This document shows, piece after piece, positions 35,075-43,856 of a stretch of 64,000 nt of DNA. Below the pieces are notes generated by a model, which had not been told where the DNA came from, ran no database searches, and worked only from the letters and a program-made list of their open reading frames with translations. A program made the position numbers and the translations under genes. Numbering within the stretch: the stretch's first letter is position 1; every line of letters begins with the position of its first letter. The DNA lies in NCBI RefSeq assembly GCF_001612885.1, contig NZ_BDBH01000004.1, forward strand, positions 744,001-808,000, written 5' to 3'. The DNA is from Nocardia harenae NBRC 108248 (GTDB lineage Bacteria; Actinomycetota; Actinomycetes; Mycobacteriales; Mycobacteriaceae).

Positions 35075-36349
35075 TCAGGTGCGGGTGAGCAGCCGCGACC
35101 GCTCGGTGAGCGCGCGGGCGAGGTCGTCGGTGAGGCGGGCGACGGTGGCGCGGGCGGTGCCGGTGTCCGGGTACCTGATGCGCAGGGCGAGCCCGGAATC
35201 GGTGCGGGAGAACCAGAACTGGGCGTCGTCGGCGCGGCCGGCCGCCGAGATGTGCCTGGCGCCGATGGCGTCGGCGCCGGGCAGCGTGCGGTAGTCGATC
35301 CAGGAGACCATGAAGATGTCGCCGCGGCGCAGGGCGAGCCCGCCGAGGTGCGGGAGCACCGCGCCGAGCGGCAGCGTGCCGAGCGGAATGGCGGCGCGCA
35401 CGGCGGCGGACGACGTGCGGGTGGCCGCGGCGGGGTCCGGCAGGGCCGGGATCTCGACCGGGACATTGGTGGTGAACCAGCCGAGCGCGGCGCGCCAGCG
35501 CTCGTCGTGCCTGGTGTGCATGGGGAAGACCAGGCGCAGCCGGTCCGGGCCGCCGCCGAGATGGGTGGCGTGCGCCAGCGCGGCGAGCGCACCGGCGAAG
35601 GGGCGGGCGCCGAGTTCGCGGCACCATTCGTCGAAGGCGTCGGCGCCGGGCCCGTCGAGCAGCGTGCGCAGCTCGACGGCCTGCGGTGCGGTCTCGCCCG
35701 GCGCGACGCCGAGATCGAGCGGGAACTCCGGCGGGCGGGCGCCGCCGGAGCCGAAGAAGGCGCGCCAGCCGCGCAGCCGCGGGTCGTCCGGCGCCACCTC
35801 CAGCAGTGCCTGCTCGGCGCAGTGGTCGAGGAAATCGCCGGTGGGCGTGAGGGTTTCGCCGTCGTAGAGGCGCCGCAGGTCGTCGATGACCAGCGCGATG
35901 GAGTAGCCGTCCACGTGCGCGTGGTCGAAGGCGCAGAGCACCGTGGCCACGTCCGGGCGGTCGATCACGCCGAGTAGGTACGACGGGTGCCCGAAGGCGC
36001 CGCAGCGCTCGTCCAGCAGGCCTGGCAGCGCCGCCACCGGCACCCCGGGCAGCCGGTGCAGCACCGCGGGCACCGGGTGCCGCAGCCGCACCGGGCCCGG
36101 TGCGAAGGAGCTGCGCAGGGTGCCGTGTCTGGCGATCAGCGCCAGGTAGGCGGCGGCCAGCCGCTCGTGGTCGACCGGCCCGGGCACGTCGAAAACCGCG
36201 GCGAGCCAGATGTTTCCCCCGCCGGCCAGGTGCACCGCCTGGTTGAAGGATGGCGGAATCGGTGAGGGTTCGCCGGGCCCGGACTCCGGGCGGTACTCGA
36301 CGAAGGTGCCGGGCGCGGGGGCGAAGCGGTCAGCGGTGGTGACCCGCAC
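35075..36349 (-). CDS. PapA-like condensation-fold acyltransferase, third of three
   Basis: 424 residues of the CoA-dependent acyltransferase/condensation fold. The active-site motif reads 'FDHAHVDGYS' with His143 and Asp147 in HxxxDG spacing, and 'VFPMHTRHDERWRAALGWF' resembles the floor-loop region of PapA enzymes. PapA proteins esterify trehalose or polyketide hydroxyls with fatty acids. Its start (ATG 36349) overlaps the upstream paralogue by 20 nt. Shorter than the other two (479, 472). Last gene of the three-gene operon. Confidence 0.82.
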   Translation of the reverse strand: MRVTTADRFAPAPGTFVEYRPESGPGEPSPIPPSFNQAVHLAGGGNIWLAAVFDVPGPVDHERLAAAYLALIARHGTLRSSFAPGPVRLRHPVPAVLHRLPGVPVAALPGLLDERCGAFGHPSYLLGVIDRPDVATVLCAFDHAHVDGYSIALVIDDLRRLYDGETLTPTGDFLDHCAEQALLEVAPDDPRLRGWRAFFGSGGARPPEFPLDLGVAPGETAPQAVELRTLLDGPGADAFDEWCRELGARPFAGALAALAHATHLGGGPDRLRLVFPMHTRHDERWRAALGWFTTNVPVEIPALPDPAAATRTSSAAVRAAIPLGTLPLGAVLPHLGGLALRRGDIFMVSWIDYRTLPGADAIGARHISAAGRADDAQFWFSRTDSGLALRIRYPDTGTARATVARLTDDLARALTERSRLLTRT

Positions 36350-37769
36350 CGATCACCTCCCGCGGGCAGATCGCGCGATCACCGTCCCGCGCCACCTCGG
36401 CGAAGACCTCGCGCAGCCGCGCGTGGTACGGCGCGAGCGCCGCCTGGGCGGCCGGGGTGCCCGGGCTCTGGCAGCCCAGGTAGAGGTGGCGCCGGTCGCG
36501 GTTGATCCAGAGCGAGGCATTGCCGGTGGCGCCCTCGCCGGTGAAGAGCAGGCCGTGCTCGTACTCCGGGGTGCCTGCACCGGGGAAGCGGCGGAAGTCG
36601 ATGTAGGAGAGCATGTTCGGGCTCGCCGCCACCTTCGCCGGGTCGGCGCCTGCCATCAGCAGCGCGGTGATCACCGACTGCACCGGCGCCGCCGCGAGCC
36701 GCAGCGCGCGCTCGTAGCCCGCGTGCGCCTGCGCCAGCAGTGCACGGAAGGTGCCCGCGGAGCGCACCGGGAAGGCGACCGGGGCGAAGTTGCAGAACCA
36801 GCCCTGCGACAGCAGGTAGTCGCCACGGTCCCTGGTGCTGGTGACGATCATGCCGTAGTAGTCCGGCTCGCCCGCGATCTCCAGGTCGGCCACGGCCACC
36901 GCGGCGAGCACGCCGGCGATGAACCGGACGCCCTCGTCCTTGCACACGGCGTCGAAGGCGGCGGTGCCGTCGGCGTCGAGCAGGTCGAACTCGATGGGCC
37001 GCATGGGCGCGGTCTCCCCCGGCGCGAGCCCGAGCTCGACCGGGCAGGTGGGCAGCTCGCCATTGTTGCGCTCGACGATCTCCAGCCACTCGGCGATCTC
37101 CGGGCTCTCCGGCCCGAACTCCGCGGCCAGCGCGTGCTCGGCCGCGGCATATTCCGGAAAGCCACCGGCCGGGATGCTGGTGAAGGGGCCGAGCGCGGCG
37201 CCGGTGGCCTCGGCCCGGTACAGCTCCAGCAGCTCGGGCAGCACCAGCGCCTGCGAGACCCCGTCGCTCAGCGCGTGATCGCAGCCGTAGTACAGGGTGA
37301 ACGACCCCGGCCTGCGCACCGCGCCGACCACGAAGCCGGGGTACGCGGTGACGATCGCCTCGCGGGAGAACCGTTCCAGCGCGTACCCGCGGAACGCCGC
37401 CCCGCCCGCGGTCGCGCCGAGCTCCCGCGCCTCGAAGGCGACCGCGTCCGCGGGCACCCGCCACCGGGTGACCGCGCCGTTCGCCACCTCGAGCCAGGTG
37501 CGCAGCCCCTCGTGCCGCCGGGTGAAGCGCTCGACGGCCCGGCTCATGGCGGCGGCGTCCAGCTCGCCCTTCACCTCGGTGGCGGTGGCCAGGTACGCGT
37601 GGTGCTCGCGGCCCGCCAGCTGCCCCGCCGCCACCCCGCGCACATGGTTCTCCTGCAGGAACGAGGCGCGGCCGGGATCGGCCTCGCCCGCCGGTGCGGC
37701 CCCGGCCGGATGCCACTCGAGCACGGTGCCGGCGGGCGGATTCCAGTTGGCCAGTGCGGTGATGATCAC
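36330..37769 (-). CDS. PapA-like condensation-fold acyltransferase, second of three
   Basis: 479 residues. Active-site motif 'YGCDHALSDGVS' with His165 and Asp169 (HxxxDG). An N-terminal 'PPAGTVLEWHP' resembles its neighbours' 'PAGTLTEWVP', a shared hallmark of PapA1/PapA3-like proteins. 'LSQGWFCNFAPVAFPV' and 'ALLFTGEG'-type loops complete the fold. ATG 37769 overlaps the upstream gene by 4 nt. Presumed O-acyltransferase for a glycolipid made by this locus. Confidence 0.84.
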   Translation of the reverse strand: MIITALANWNPPAGTVLEWHPAGAAPAGEADPGRASFLQENHVRGVAAGQLAGREHHAYLATATEVKGELDAAAMSRAVERFTRRHEGLRTWLEVANGAVTRWRVPADAVAFEARELGATAGGAAFRGYALERFSREAIVTAYPGFVVGAVRRPGSFTLYYGCDHALSDGVSQALVLPELLELYRAEATGAALGPFTSIPAGGFPEYAAAEHALAAEFGPESPEIAEWLEIVERNNGELPTCPVELGLAPGETAPMRPIEFDLLDADGTAAFDAVCKDEGVRFIAGVLAAVAVADLEIAGEPDYYGMIVTSTRDRGDYLLSQGWFCNFAPVAFPVRSAGTFRALLAQAHAGYERALRLAAAPVQSVITALLMAGADPAKVAASPNMLSYIDFRRFPGAGTPEYEHGLLFTGEGATGNASLWINRDRRHLYLGCQSPGTPAAQAALAPYHARLREVFAEVARDGDRAICPREVIGAGHHR

Positions 37770-39184
37770 CCGTGCACCGCCAGCGCGGAGACCGGCAGCT
37801 CGCCCGTCGTGGCGACGGCGCCGAGCAGCTGGGAGACGGCATTGATGAAGCGGTGCACGTTGGCGGCCGCGACCTCGTTACTCGGGAAGCGGGCGGAGAT
37901 GGCCAGCCCGTCCGGCGAGCGCGCGATCCAGAAGTACACCTCGTCGTCGGAGGTCTCGCCGCTGCGCAGCGGGCGCACCGCCCAGCGGCGCCACTCGGCG
38001 GAGTCCGGCACGGCGCGCACGTCCAGGTAGGAGACGACGAAGCGCGGCACCGAGGCATTCCCGAGCAGGTGCGCGACCCGCGGGTACGGGTAGCGGGCCA
38101 GCGGGCGGGCGGCACGCACGGCGGCGGCGGTGCGGTCCATGACCGCGTCGAAGCCGTCGGCGCCCTCGCTCTCGATCCGCACCGGCGCCAGCCCGACGTA
38201 CCAGCCCATGGCGTGCACGTCGCCGGGCTGCTGCCTGGTGTGCATGGGCATGGCGAAATCCAGGGTGTCGGTGCCCGCGAGGGTGCGGGTGGCCTCCGCG
38301 ACGGTGGCGAGCACGCCGGTCTGCACCGAGTGGCCCGCTGCCCGGCAGCGCTGCTCGAACGCGGCGGCCCGCTCGGCCGTGAGCGACCAGGCCGAGAGCC
38401 CGCTCTGGTGCCTGCCCGGCGTCGGCCTGCGCGGCGAGACGATATCGAGCGGGAAGCCGGGGAAGCGATCGCCGCAGCGGCCGAGGAACTCCTGCCAGCC
38501 GCGCACGGCGGGGTGCGCGGTGGTCAGCTCGTCGCCGTAGCCGCGCTCGACGCCGCCGTAGTCCACGCAGCTGCTCACCTCGGGCAGCACGGCGGGCTCG
38601 CCGGTGCGCACCTCGCGGTAGAGCCGCTGGATCTCGCTGATGGCCAGCATCATCGAGTACGCGTCCATAACCGAGTGGTCGGCGCCGAAGACCAGCAGGA
38701 AGCCGTCGCCGGCGCGGGCGGGCAGCGGATCGGTGACGGTGGCGAGCAGGCAGTGCGGCCACCGCGTCGGCGCCAGCCTGGCCTCGAAGAAGTCGGTGAT
38801 GTGCTGGTACACGCGGGTTCCGGTGCGCAGCGCGCCGACCAGGCGCGGCTCGACGTCGATCTCGTCGGCGCGGCAGCTGAGCCGGTTCCAGCGCGGGTCG
38901 TCGGCGCCGCCGGGGCGCACCGTGGTGTGGAAGGTCTCGTGCCGGGCGATCCAGCGCCGCAGCGTTTCCCGCAGTGCCGGCTCGTCGTAGCGGTCCGGGA
39001 TCTCGAAGATGGTGCCGAGCCAGGAACCCGGCCCGGAATCGGCCTGTCTTCGGGCGCAGTGCTCCTCGTGGATCCAGCTCAGCGGCCGGTCGTCCGGACG
39101 CCACGGATCCCCCGGTGTCACGGGCACCCATTCGGTGAGGGTGCCCGCGGGCAGCGGGTAGTCGGCAAGCTCTGTGAATTCCAT
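37766..39184 (-). CDS. PapA-like condensation-fold acyltransferase, first of three
   Basis: 472 residues. The catalytic motif is 'FGADHSVMDAYS' (His170, Asp174), so the usual glycine after Asp is alanine. 'WLGTIFEIPDRYDEPALRETL' and 'FAMPMHTRQQPGDVHAMGWYVGLAPV' are condensation-fold signatures. ATG 39184 is used because the 36 codons upstream in the frame have non-coding composition and extend into the AT-rich gap. First gene of a leftward acyltransferase operon, divergent from an ABC exporter. Confidence 0.84.
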   Translation of the reverse strand: MEFTELADYPLPAGTLTEWVPVTPGDPWRPDDRPLSWIHEEHCARRQADSGPGSWLGTIFEIPDRYDEPALRETLRRWIARHETFHTTVRPGGADDPRWNRLSCRADEIDVEPRLVGALRTGTRVYQHITDFFEARLAPTRWPHCLLATVTDPLPARAGDGFLLVFGADHSVMDAYSMMLAISEIQRLYREVRTGEPAVLPEVSSCVDYGGVERGYGDELTTAHPAVRGWQEFLGRCGDRFPGFPLDIVSPRRPTPGRHQSGLSAWSLTAERAAAFEQRCRAAGHSVQTGVLATVAEATRTLAGTDTLDFAMPMHTRQQPGDVHAMGWYVGLAPVRIESEGADGFDAVMDRTAAAVRAARPLARYPYPRVAHLLGNASVPRFVVSYLDVRAVPDSAEWRRWAVRPLRSGETSDDEVYFWIARSPDGLAISARFPSNEVAAANVHRFINAVSQLLGAVATTGELPVSALAVHG

Positions 39185-39627
39185 CTGGAAGGCGCCCCAT
39201 TCATTTTGCTGACCGCAAGCTGACAACGACGAGAATGTACGTAAAAAGCCTGTGTTTCGAAAATCGCTACTTCGCGGCCCCTGTGCCGGCACATGATCCG
39301 CACACCGTTGTCAGAGTAGGACGACCACCCCGGAACCTTCTCACCGACCCTGAGTGGCCTTCGTCACCATCAATATTTTCGGACATACTGCCTGGTAGGC
39401 GTTTTGAAGCGGCGGGAAGTGGCTATCTGCGACGGTTCGAAAATTTCTTTTGTGTGAACTTGCGGTTTCACCCATCCGGCACCAGGAGCGTATCGAATCA
39501 CGGATTGCTCATCACATTGCTCCAGCCCGTTGCGGATCATATGCTGGCGCAGCGGTTCGCAGTGTCGCGAGCTATTTCGAGCAATGAAGTACTTTTATTC
39601 CGCGACTCGAGCGAGCAGGGGGTAGAC
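39185..39627. promoter_or_regulatory. AT-richer divergent intergenic region of the glycolipid locus
   Basis: A 443-bp gap between the divergent acyltransferase and DrrA-type genes, clearly poorer in GC than anything else here. It carries two direct copies of TTCGAAAAT (39256-39264 and 39436-39444) and several T/A runs (for example TTTCTTTTGTG near 39445). A frame stays open across it in line with the ATPase gene, but its composition is not protein-like. It probably holds both promoters and perhaps binding sites for a nucleoid protein such as Lsr2 (inference). Confidence 0.5.
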
Positions 39628-40593
39628 ATGTCCGGGGACCCGGTTCCCGCTATCGAAACAACGGGGCTGTCCAAATCTTTCGGCGCTTTCCGGGCCGTGG
39701 ACGGTATCGACCTGACGGTCCCGGCCGGAAGTGTCTGTGCGGTGCTCGGACCCAACGGCGCAGGCAAGACCACCATGGTCCGGATGATCGCGACGCTGCT
39801 GCGTCCGGATTCCGGCCGCGCCACGGTCTTCGGCTACGACGTGGTGCGCGAGGCCACCGCGGTGCGCGCGCTGATCGGGCTGACCGGGCAGTACGCCTCG
39901 GTCGACGAGGATCTCACCGCGCGGGAGAACCTCACCATCTTCGGCAGGCTGCTCGGCCGCACCGGCCGTGCGGCCCAGCTCCGCGCCGACGACCTGCTCG
40001 ATGAATTCGGGCTGGCCGAGGCGGGAAACCGCGCGCTCAAGCACTTCTCGGGCGGCATGCGGCGCCGCCTCGACCTGGCCGCCAGCCTGGTGGCCCGGCC
40101 GCCGCTGCTCTTCCTGGACGAGCCGACAACCGGACTCGATCCCCGAACCCGCGCGCAGATGTGGCAGACCGTCCGCGATCTGGTACGAGAGGGAACCACC
40201 GTCTTGCTGACGACGCAGTATCTGGACGAGGCCGATGAACTCGCCGACCGGATCGTGGTGATCGACCACGGCAGGCTGGTCGCCGACGGCACCGCCGACG
40301 AGCTCAAGGCCGGAATCGGCACCGCCACCCTGACGCTGCGGGTGCCCGACCCCGACCTCACCGTCGCCATCGGCGTGGTGCACCGCTTCCTCGGCGACAC
40401 CACCGCGGTCTCCGCGGGCGATGGCAGGCTTGCGGTGCCCGCCATGAACAATGCCCGGCTGCCGGAGCTGCTGATCGCGCTGCGCGACAGCGATGTCGAG
40501 GTGCTGGAGGTGGCGCTGGCCAAGCCCAGCCTGGACGAGGTGTTCTTCGCCATCACCGGCAGCAGGCGCCCTGCCGTCGCGGAGCCGGTGTGA
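39628..40593 (+). CDS. DrrA-type ABC exporter ATPase
   Basis: 321 residues. Walker A 'GPNGAGKTT', signature 'FSGGMRRRLDLAASL', Walker B 'LLFLDEPTTGLD' and H-loop 'LLTTQYLDEADELADRI' match the daunorubicin-resistance DrrA family, whose mycobacterial members export phthiocerol and other surface lipids. The C-terminal domain 'AKPSLDEVFFAITG' is typical. ATG 39628 is used; the upstream open frame is discounted. Overlaps the permease start by 4 nt. Confidence 0.93.
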   Translation: MSGDPVPAIETTGLSKSFGAFRAVDGIDLTVPAGSVCAVLGPNGAGKTTMVRMIATLLRPDSGRATVFGYDVVREATAVRALIGLTGQYASVDEDLTARENLTIFGRLLGRTGRAAQLRADDLLDEFGLAEAGNRALKHFSGGMRRRLDLAASLVARPPLLFLDEPTTGLDPRTRAQMWQTVRDLVREGTTVLLTTQYLDEADELADRIVVIDHGRLVADGTADELKAGIGTATLTLRVPDPDLTVAIGVVHRFLGDTTAVSAGDGRLAVPAMNNARLPELLIALRDSDVEVLEVALAKPSLDEVFFAITGSRRPAVAEPV

Positions 40594-41420
40594 CCGCCGC
40601 GCCGCTCGCGCCGGCGAGCATCGCGAGCACGCAGGCGAGGCCCGCGGTCCCCACCCGCATCTCGCTGCGCGCCTCGGTCGACCACGCGCTGGTCATGGCG
40701 CGCCGCGGGCTGCTCAAGATCCGGCACAACCCGCAGGAGCTCTTCGACGTCATCGCGCTGCCGGTGGTCTTCGCGGTCATGTTCTCCAGCATCTTCGGCG
40801 GCGCCATCGCCGGGACCGTGACCGGCTACCTGCCGACGCTGATCCCCGGCGTGCTGGTGCAGGTGGCGGTGGCGGCCTCGGTGGGCACCGGGGTCAAGCT
40901 GCGCGAGGACATGAACAAGGGCGTCTTCGACCGCTTCCGGTCGCTGCCGATCGCCCGGATCGCGCCGCTGGCCGGGTCGCTGCTCGCCGACATGGTGCGG
41001 TACGCGGTGGCCGCGGTCATGACCGTCTCGGTGGGGCTGGTGATGGGGTACCGCCCGGCCAGCCTGGCCGGGCTGCTGGTGGCCTGCCTGCTGGTGATGG
41101 TGGTGGCCTTCGCGCTGAGCTGGATCTTCGCGCTGATGGGCGTGCTCATGGACAAGCCGTCGACGGTGCAGGGCGTCTCGATGCTGGTGCTGATGCCGCT
41201 GACCTTCGTCTCCAACGCGCTGGTGCCGGTGGACACCATGCCGGGCTGGATGCAGGCCTTCGCGCACGTGAACCCGGTCTCGCACCTGGTCTCGGCGGTG
41301 CGCACGCTCGCCGACACCGGCCGGGCGAGCACCGAGATCGCGACCTCGCTGCTCGGCGCCGTGCTGGTGCTCGCGGTGATGGCCCCGCTCACCGTGCGGG
41401 TCTACATGCGCAAGGCGTGA
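40590..41420 (+). CDS. DrrB-type ABC exporter permease
   Basis: 276 residues, about six membrane helices (ABC-2 type). It begins with a cytoplasmic tail and 'MARRGLLKIRHNPQELFDVIALPVVFAVMF', typical of DrrB proteins, and later 'PLTFVSNALVPVDTMPGWMQAFAHVNPVSHLVSAVR', the conserved ABC-2 motif. GTG 40590 overlaps the ATPase gene. With DrrA it likely moves the glycolipid made by the flanking acyl- and glycosyltransferases across the membrane. Confidence 0.92.
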   Translation: MTAAPLAPASIASTQARPAVPTRISLRASVDHALVMARRGLLKIRHNPQELFDVIALPVVFAVMFSSIFGGAIAGTVTGYLPTLIPGVLVQVAVAASVGTGVKLREDMNKGVFDRFRSLPIARIAPLAGSLLADMVRYAVAAVMTVSVGLVMGYRPASLAGLLVACLLVMVVAFALSWIFALMGVLMDKPSTVQGVSMLVLMPLTFVSNALVPVDTMPGWMQAFAHVNPVSHLVSAVRTLADTGRASTEIATSLLGAVLVLAVMAPLTVRVYMRKA

Positions 41421-41421
41421 G

Positions 41422-43587
41422 TCAGGGGGCGGGCCGGTCAGCGTTGTTCTCGGCACTGCGGAGCAGGTTCCGCAGCCCGTAGGTGCCGGTGCGGCGGTCG
41501 TAGGCCCGGATGAGCAGCAGCCGCGCCGCGTGCAGGACCACGATGGACGGGACGTAGACGAGCGCCGCGCCGGCCGCCAGCCCCCAGCGCCGGTGCAGCA
41601 GCAGGGTGCGCGGCAGGCAGGCCATGTACCGGACGAAGGCCGGGATCCCGGTCTCCATCCGGCGCGGCGCCACGCCGACGGTCAGGTTGTTCAGGAAGGC
41701 ATTGCGGCCGCCGATCTCGGTGACGCAGAGCCCCATGTCGACATCCTCGAAGACGTCACGGCGCATGGCGACCGATTCCCGGATGGCGCCCCAGGTCTCG
41801 GCGCGCAGGATCATGTTCGAGCCGTAGAGGACCGGCACCTGCCTCACGCCGTCCGGGTCGCGCTCGCGCAGCCGCTTCTTGGCCCGGCCGAGCCGGTCGC
41901 CGTAGGGCAGGCCGTACGCCTCGCCGCGTCCGCAGGCCGCGGCCCAGTGACCGGTGGTGTCGGCTTCGAAGAACTCCACCACGGTGGCGGCCCAGTGCTC
42001 CGGAATCCTGGTGTCGGCGTCGATCCGGGCGAGCAGCGCACCGGTGGCGGCGTCCAGCCCGCGGTTGCGCGCGTGCACCAGCCCCTGCCGCTCCTCGCGC
42101 ACCAGCACGACCTGCGGGAAGCGCTCGGCGTAGCCGCGCACGATATCGGCGGTCTTGTCGGTGGAGTTGTTGTCGACCACCACGATCTCGGTGATCGCCC
42201 CGAGCTGGCCGGTGAGCCGGTCGAGGCATTCGCCGATCACCTCCTCCTCGTTGTACGCCGGTACGACCACCGACAACGTGCCCGCCTGCACCGCATCCCC
42301 TCTCGATCGGCGGGTGGCCACCTCGGCCACCCGTTCGGCGATCCGCACCGCCCGTTCCGCCGCCGCCGCGGGCGGGACCAGCGCCGCCGCCGCGCGCGCC
42401 GCCGCCGCCGCGCGCTCCGGGCGCAGCACATCGACGAGCGCGGACTGTAGCCGCTCCACCGTCAGCCCGGCGACCGGGACCGCCGTCCCCGCGCCGAGCG
42501 CGCGCAGCCTGCGGCCCCACAGCGGCTGGTCGGCGCCGTGCCAGCAGATCAGCGCCGGACGTCCGGCGCGCAGCCCGGCCGCCACCGTCCCGGCTCCGCC
42601 GTGATGCACCAGCGCGACGCAGCGCGGCAGCACCGCGGCGTGGTCGACGCTGCGCACCACCCGGATCCGGTCGCCGTGCGCCGCGAACTCGGCGGAGTCG
42701 AGCCCGCCCCAGCCGGCGACCACCAGCACCCGCAGGCCGAGCCGCTCCGTCACCAGGGCCAGCGCGCGGGCCAGCTGCGCCGGGTCGGCGACCTTCATGC
42801 TGCCGAAGCCGACGTAGAGCGGCGGAGGCCCGGCGGCGAGCCAGGCGTCGAGCCCGTCGTCGGCGGGTGCCGGGTCGAGGAGCGCGCGGGTCGCGGGCGC
42901 GAGGCCGAGGAAACCGATGAGCGGCCGGGCCGCACCCCACTCCGCCGCGAGCCCGGGAAAGAGCAGCGGGTCGTAGGCCTGGATCTCCGGGACCCCGGTG
43001 CGCGCGATCCGGCGCGCGGCCGGGCCGACCGGCGCCGGCAGCCCGAGATCGGCCGCGAGCGTCCGCTCGGCCCCGCGAATACCCAGCCAGAGCAGCTGTT
43101 CCAACCCCGTCCAGCTCGCCCGGTGCACCGCGGCGGGCAGCCCGGGTGCGGGCAGCAGCGACGCCACCCCGTTGCGGCGCAGCGGACAGTAGTGGACCGG
43201 AAGGTATGGAATGCCGAGCGCGGTGGCGACGTTCAGCGCCCGCTCCTGCCCGGCGCTGCCGCCGATCAGCACGGTGGCGCCGTCGGCGATCTCGGCCAGC
43301 TCGCGCTGGGCGCGCCTGCCGTCGCGCAGCGTGAGCTCGGCGACGGCCCGCAGCCGGGTTCGCGGATTCGCCGACTTCAACTGCCGCGCGACGAGTTCCG
43401 AGCCGAGCAGCGCGCCGGTGTCGGCGCCGGCGGGGTACGCGTCCAGCCCGGCCGCGCGGCCGAAATCGACCAGGTTGGGCGGCACCGCGAGCCGCACCGG
43501 GTGGCCCGCGGCCGCCAGCGCGGTGCCGAGCGCCACCGCGGGCTGCACATCGCCCCGGCTCCCGGCGAACGCGAGAACGAAAGTCAT
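41422..43587 (-). CDS. fused glycosyltransferase, GT1 (UGT-like) plus GT2
   Basis: 721 residues with two complete modules. Residues 1-about 425: GT-B fold of the mycobacterial GPL/Rv1524-like group ('FVLAFAGSRGDVQPAVALG', sugar-nucleotide motif 'VHHGGAGTVAAGLRAGRPAL' near 327-346). Residues 437-about 680: GT-A fold, 'LSVVVPAYNEEEVIGECL', DAD at 523-525 in 'RIDADTRIPE', 'VFEDVDMGLCV', then a C-terminal hydrophobic segment. An Arg/Ala-rich linker joins them. ATG 43587 is chosen from the GT-B start. The fusion could add two sugars in sequence to one lipid acceptor. It is convergent with the ABC permease gene (1 nt gap). Confidence 0.88.
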   Translation of the reverse strand: MTFVLAFAGSRGDVQPAVALGTALAAAGHPVRLAVPPNLVDFGRAAGLDAYPAGADTGALLGSELVARQLKSANPRTRLRAVAELTLRDGRRAQRELAEIADGATVLIGGSAGQERALNVATALGIPYLPVHYCPLRRNGVASLLPAPGLPAAVHRASWTGLEQLLWLGIRGAERTLAADLGLPAPVGPAARRIARTGVPEIQAYDPLLFPGLAAEWGAARPLIGFLGLAPATRALLDPAPADDGLDAWLAAGPPPLYVGFGSMKVADPAQLARALALVTERLGLRVLVVAGWGGLDSAEFAAHGDRIRVVRSVDHAAVLPRCVALVHHGGAGTVAAGLRAGRPALICWHGADQPLWGRRLRALGAGTAVPVAGLTVERLQSALVDVLRPERAAAAARAAAALVPPAAAAERAVRIAERVAEVATRRSRGDAVQAGTLSVVVPAYNEEEVIGECLDRLTGQLGAITEIVVVDNNSTDKTADIVRGYAERFPQVVLVREERQGLVHARNRGLDAATGALLARIDADTRIPEHWAATVVEFFEADTTGHWAAACGRGEAYGLPYGDRLGRAKKRLRERDPDGVRQVPVLYGSNMILRAETWGAIRESVAMRRDVFEDVDMGLCVTEIGGRNAFLNNLTVGVAPRRMETGIPAFVRYMACLPRTLLLHRRWGLAAGAALVYVPSIVVLHAARLLLIRAYDRRTGTYGLRNLLRSAENNADRPAP

Positions 43588-43856
43588 CGAAGGCCCTCCT
43601 GGCACCTCGGAACCGGGACGCGAGAATCGTCAGCCTAACCAGCCGTCCGAGGGCGGAGCGCGGCGGGAACGGGTCCCGGTGCTCCTTCTCACAGCCACCC
43701 ATACGGGCGGCGCGGCGCCGCGAATCCACTCCTTCGCCCACCGTCTGCCCAGGTGACCGCCGCCGCGCATGGCGCCGGTCACATCCGGCCAACCATGTCG
43801 GGCATCCGCGACGAATACCACCTACAGTGCGGTCGAGCCGACAGCAGGGAGATCCG

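Noticed and set aside
39235..39627. N-terminal extension of the DrrA-type ATPase (frame open 131 codons upstream)
   Set aside because: The extension is not protein-like and lies in AT-richer DNA; DrrA homologues start at the residues encoded from 39628.
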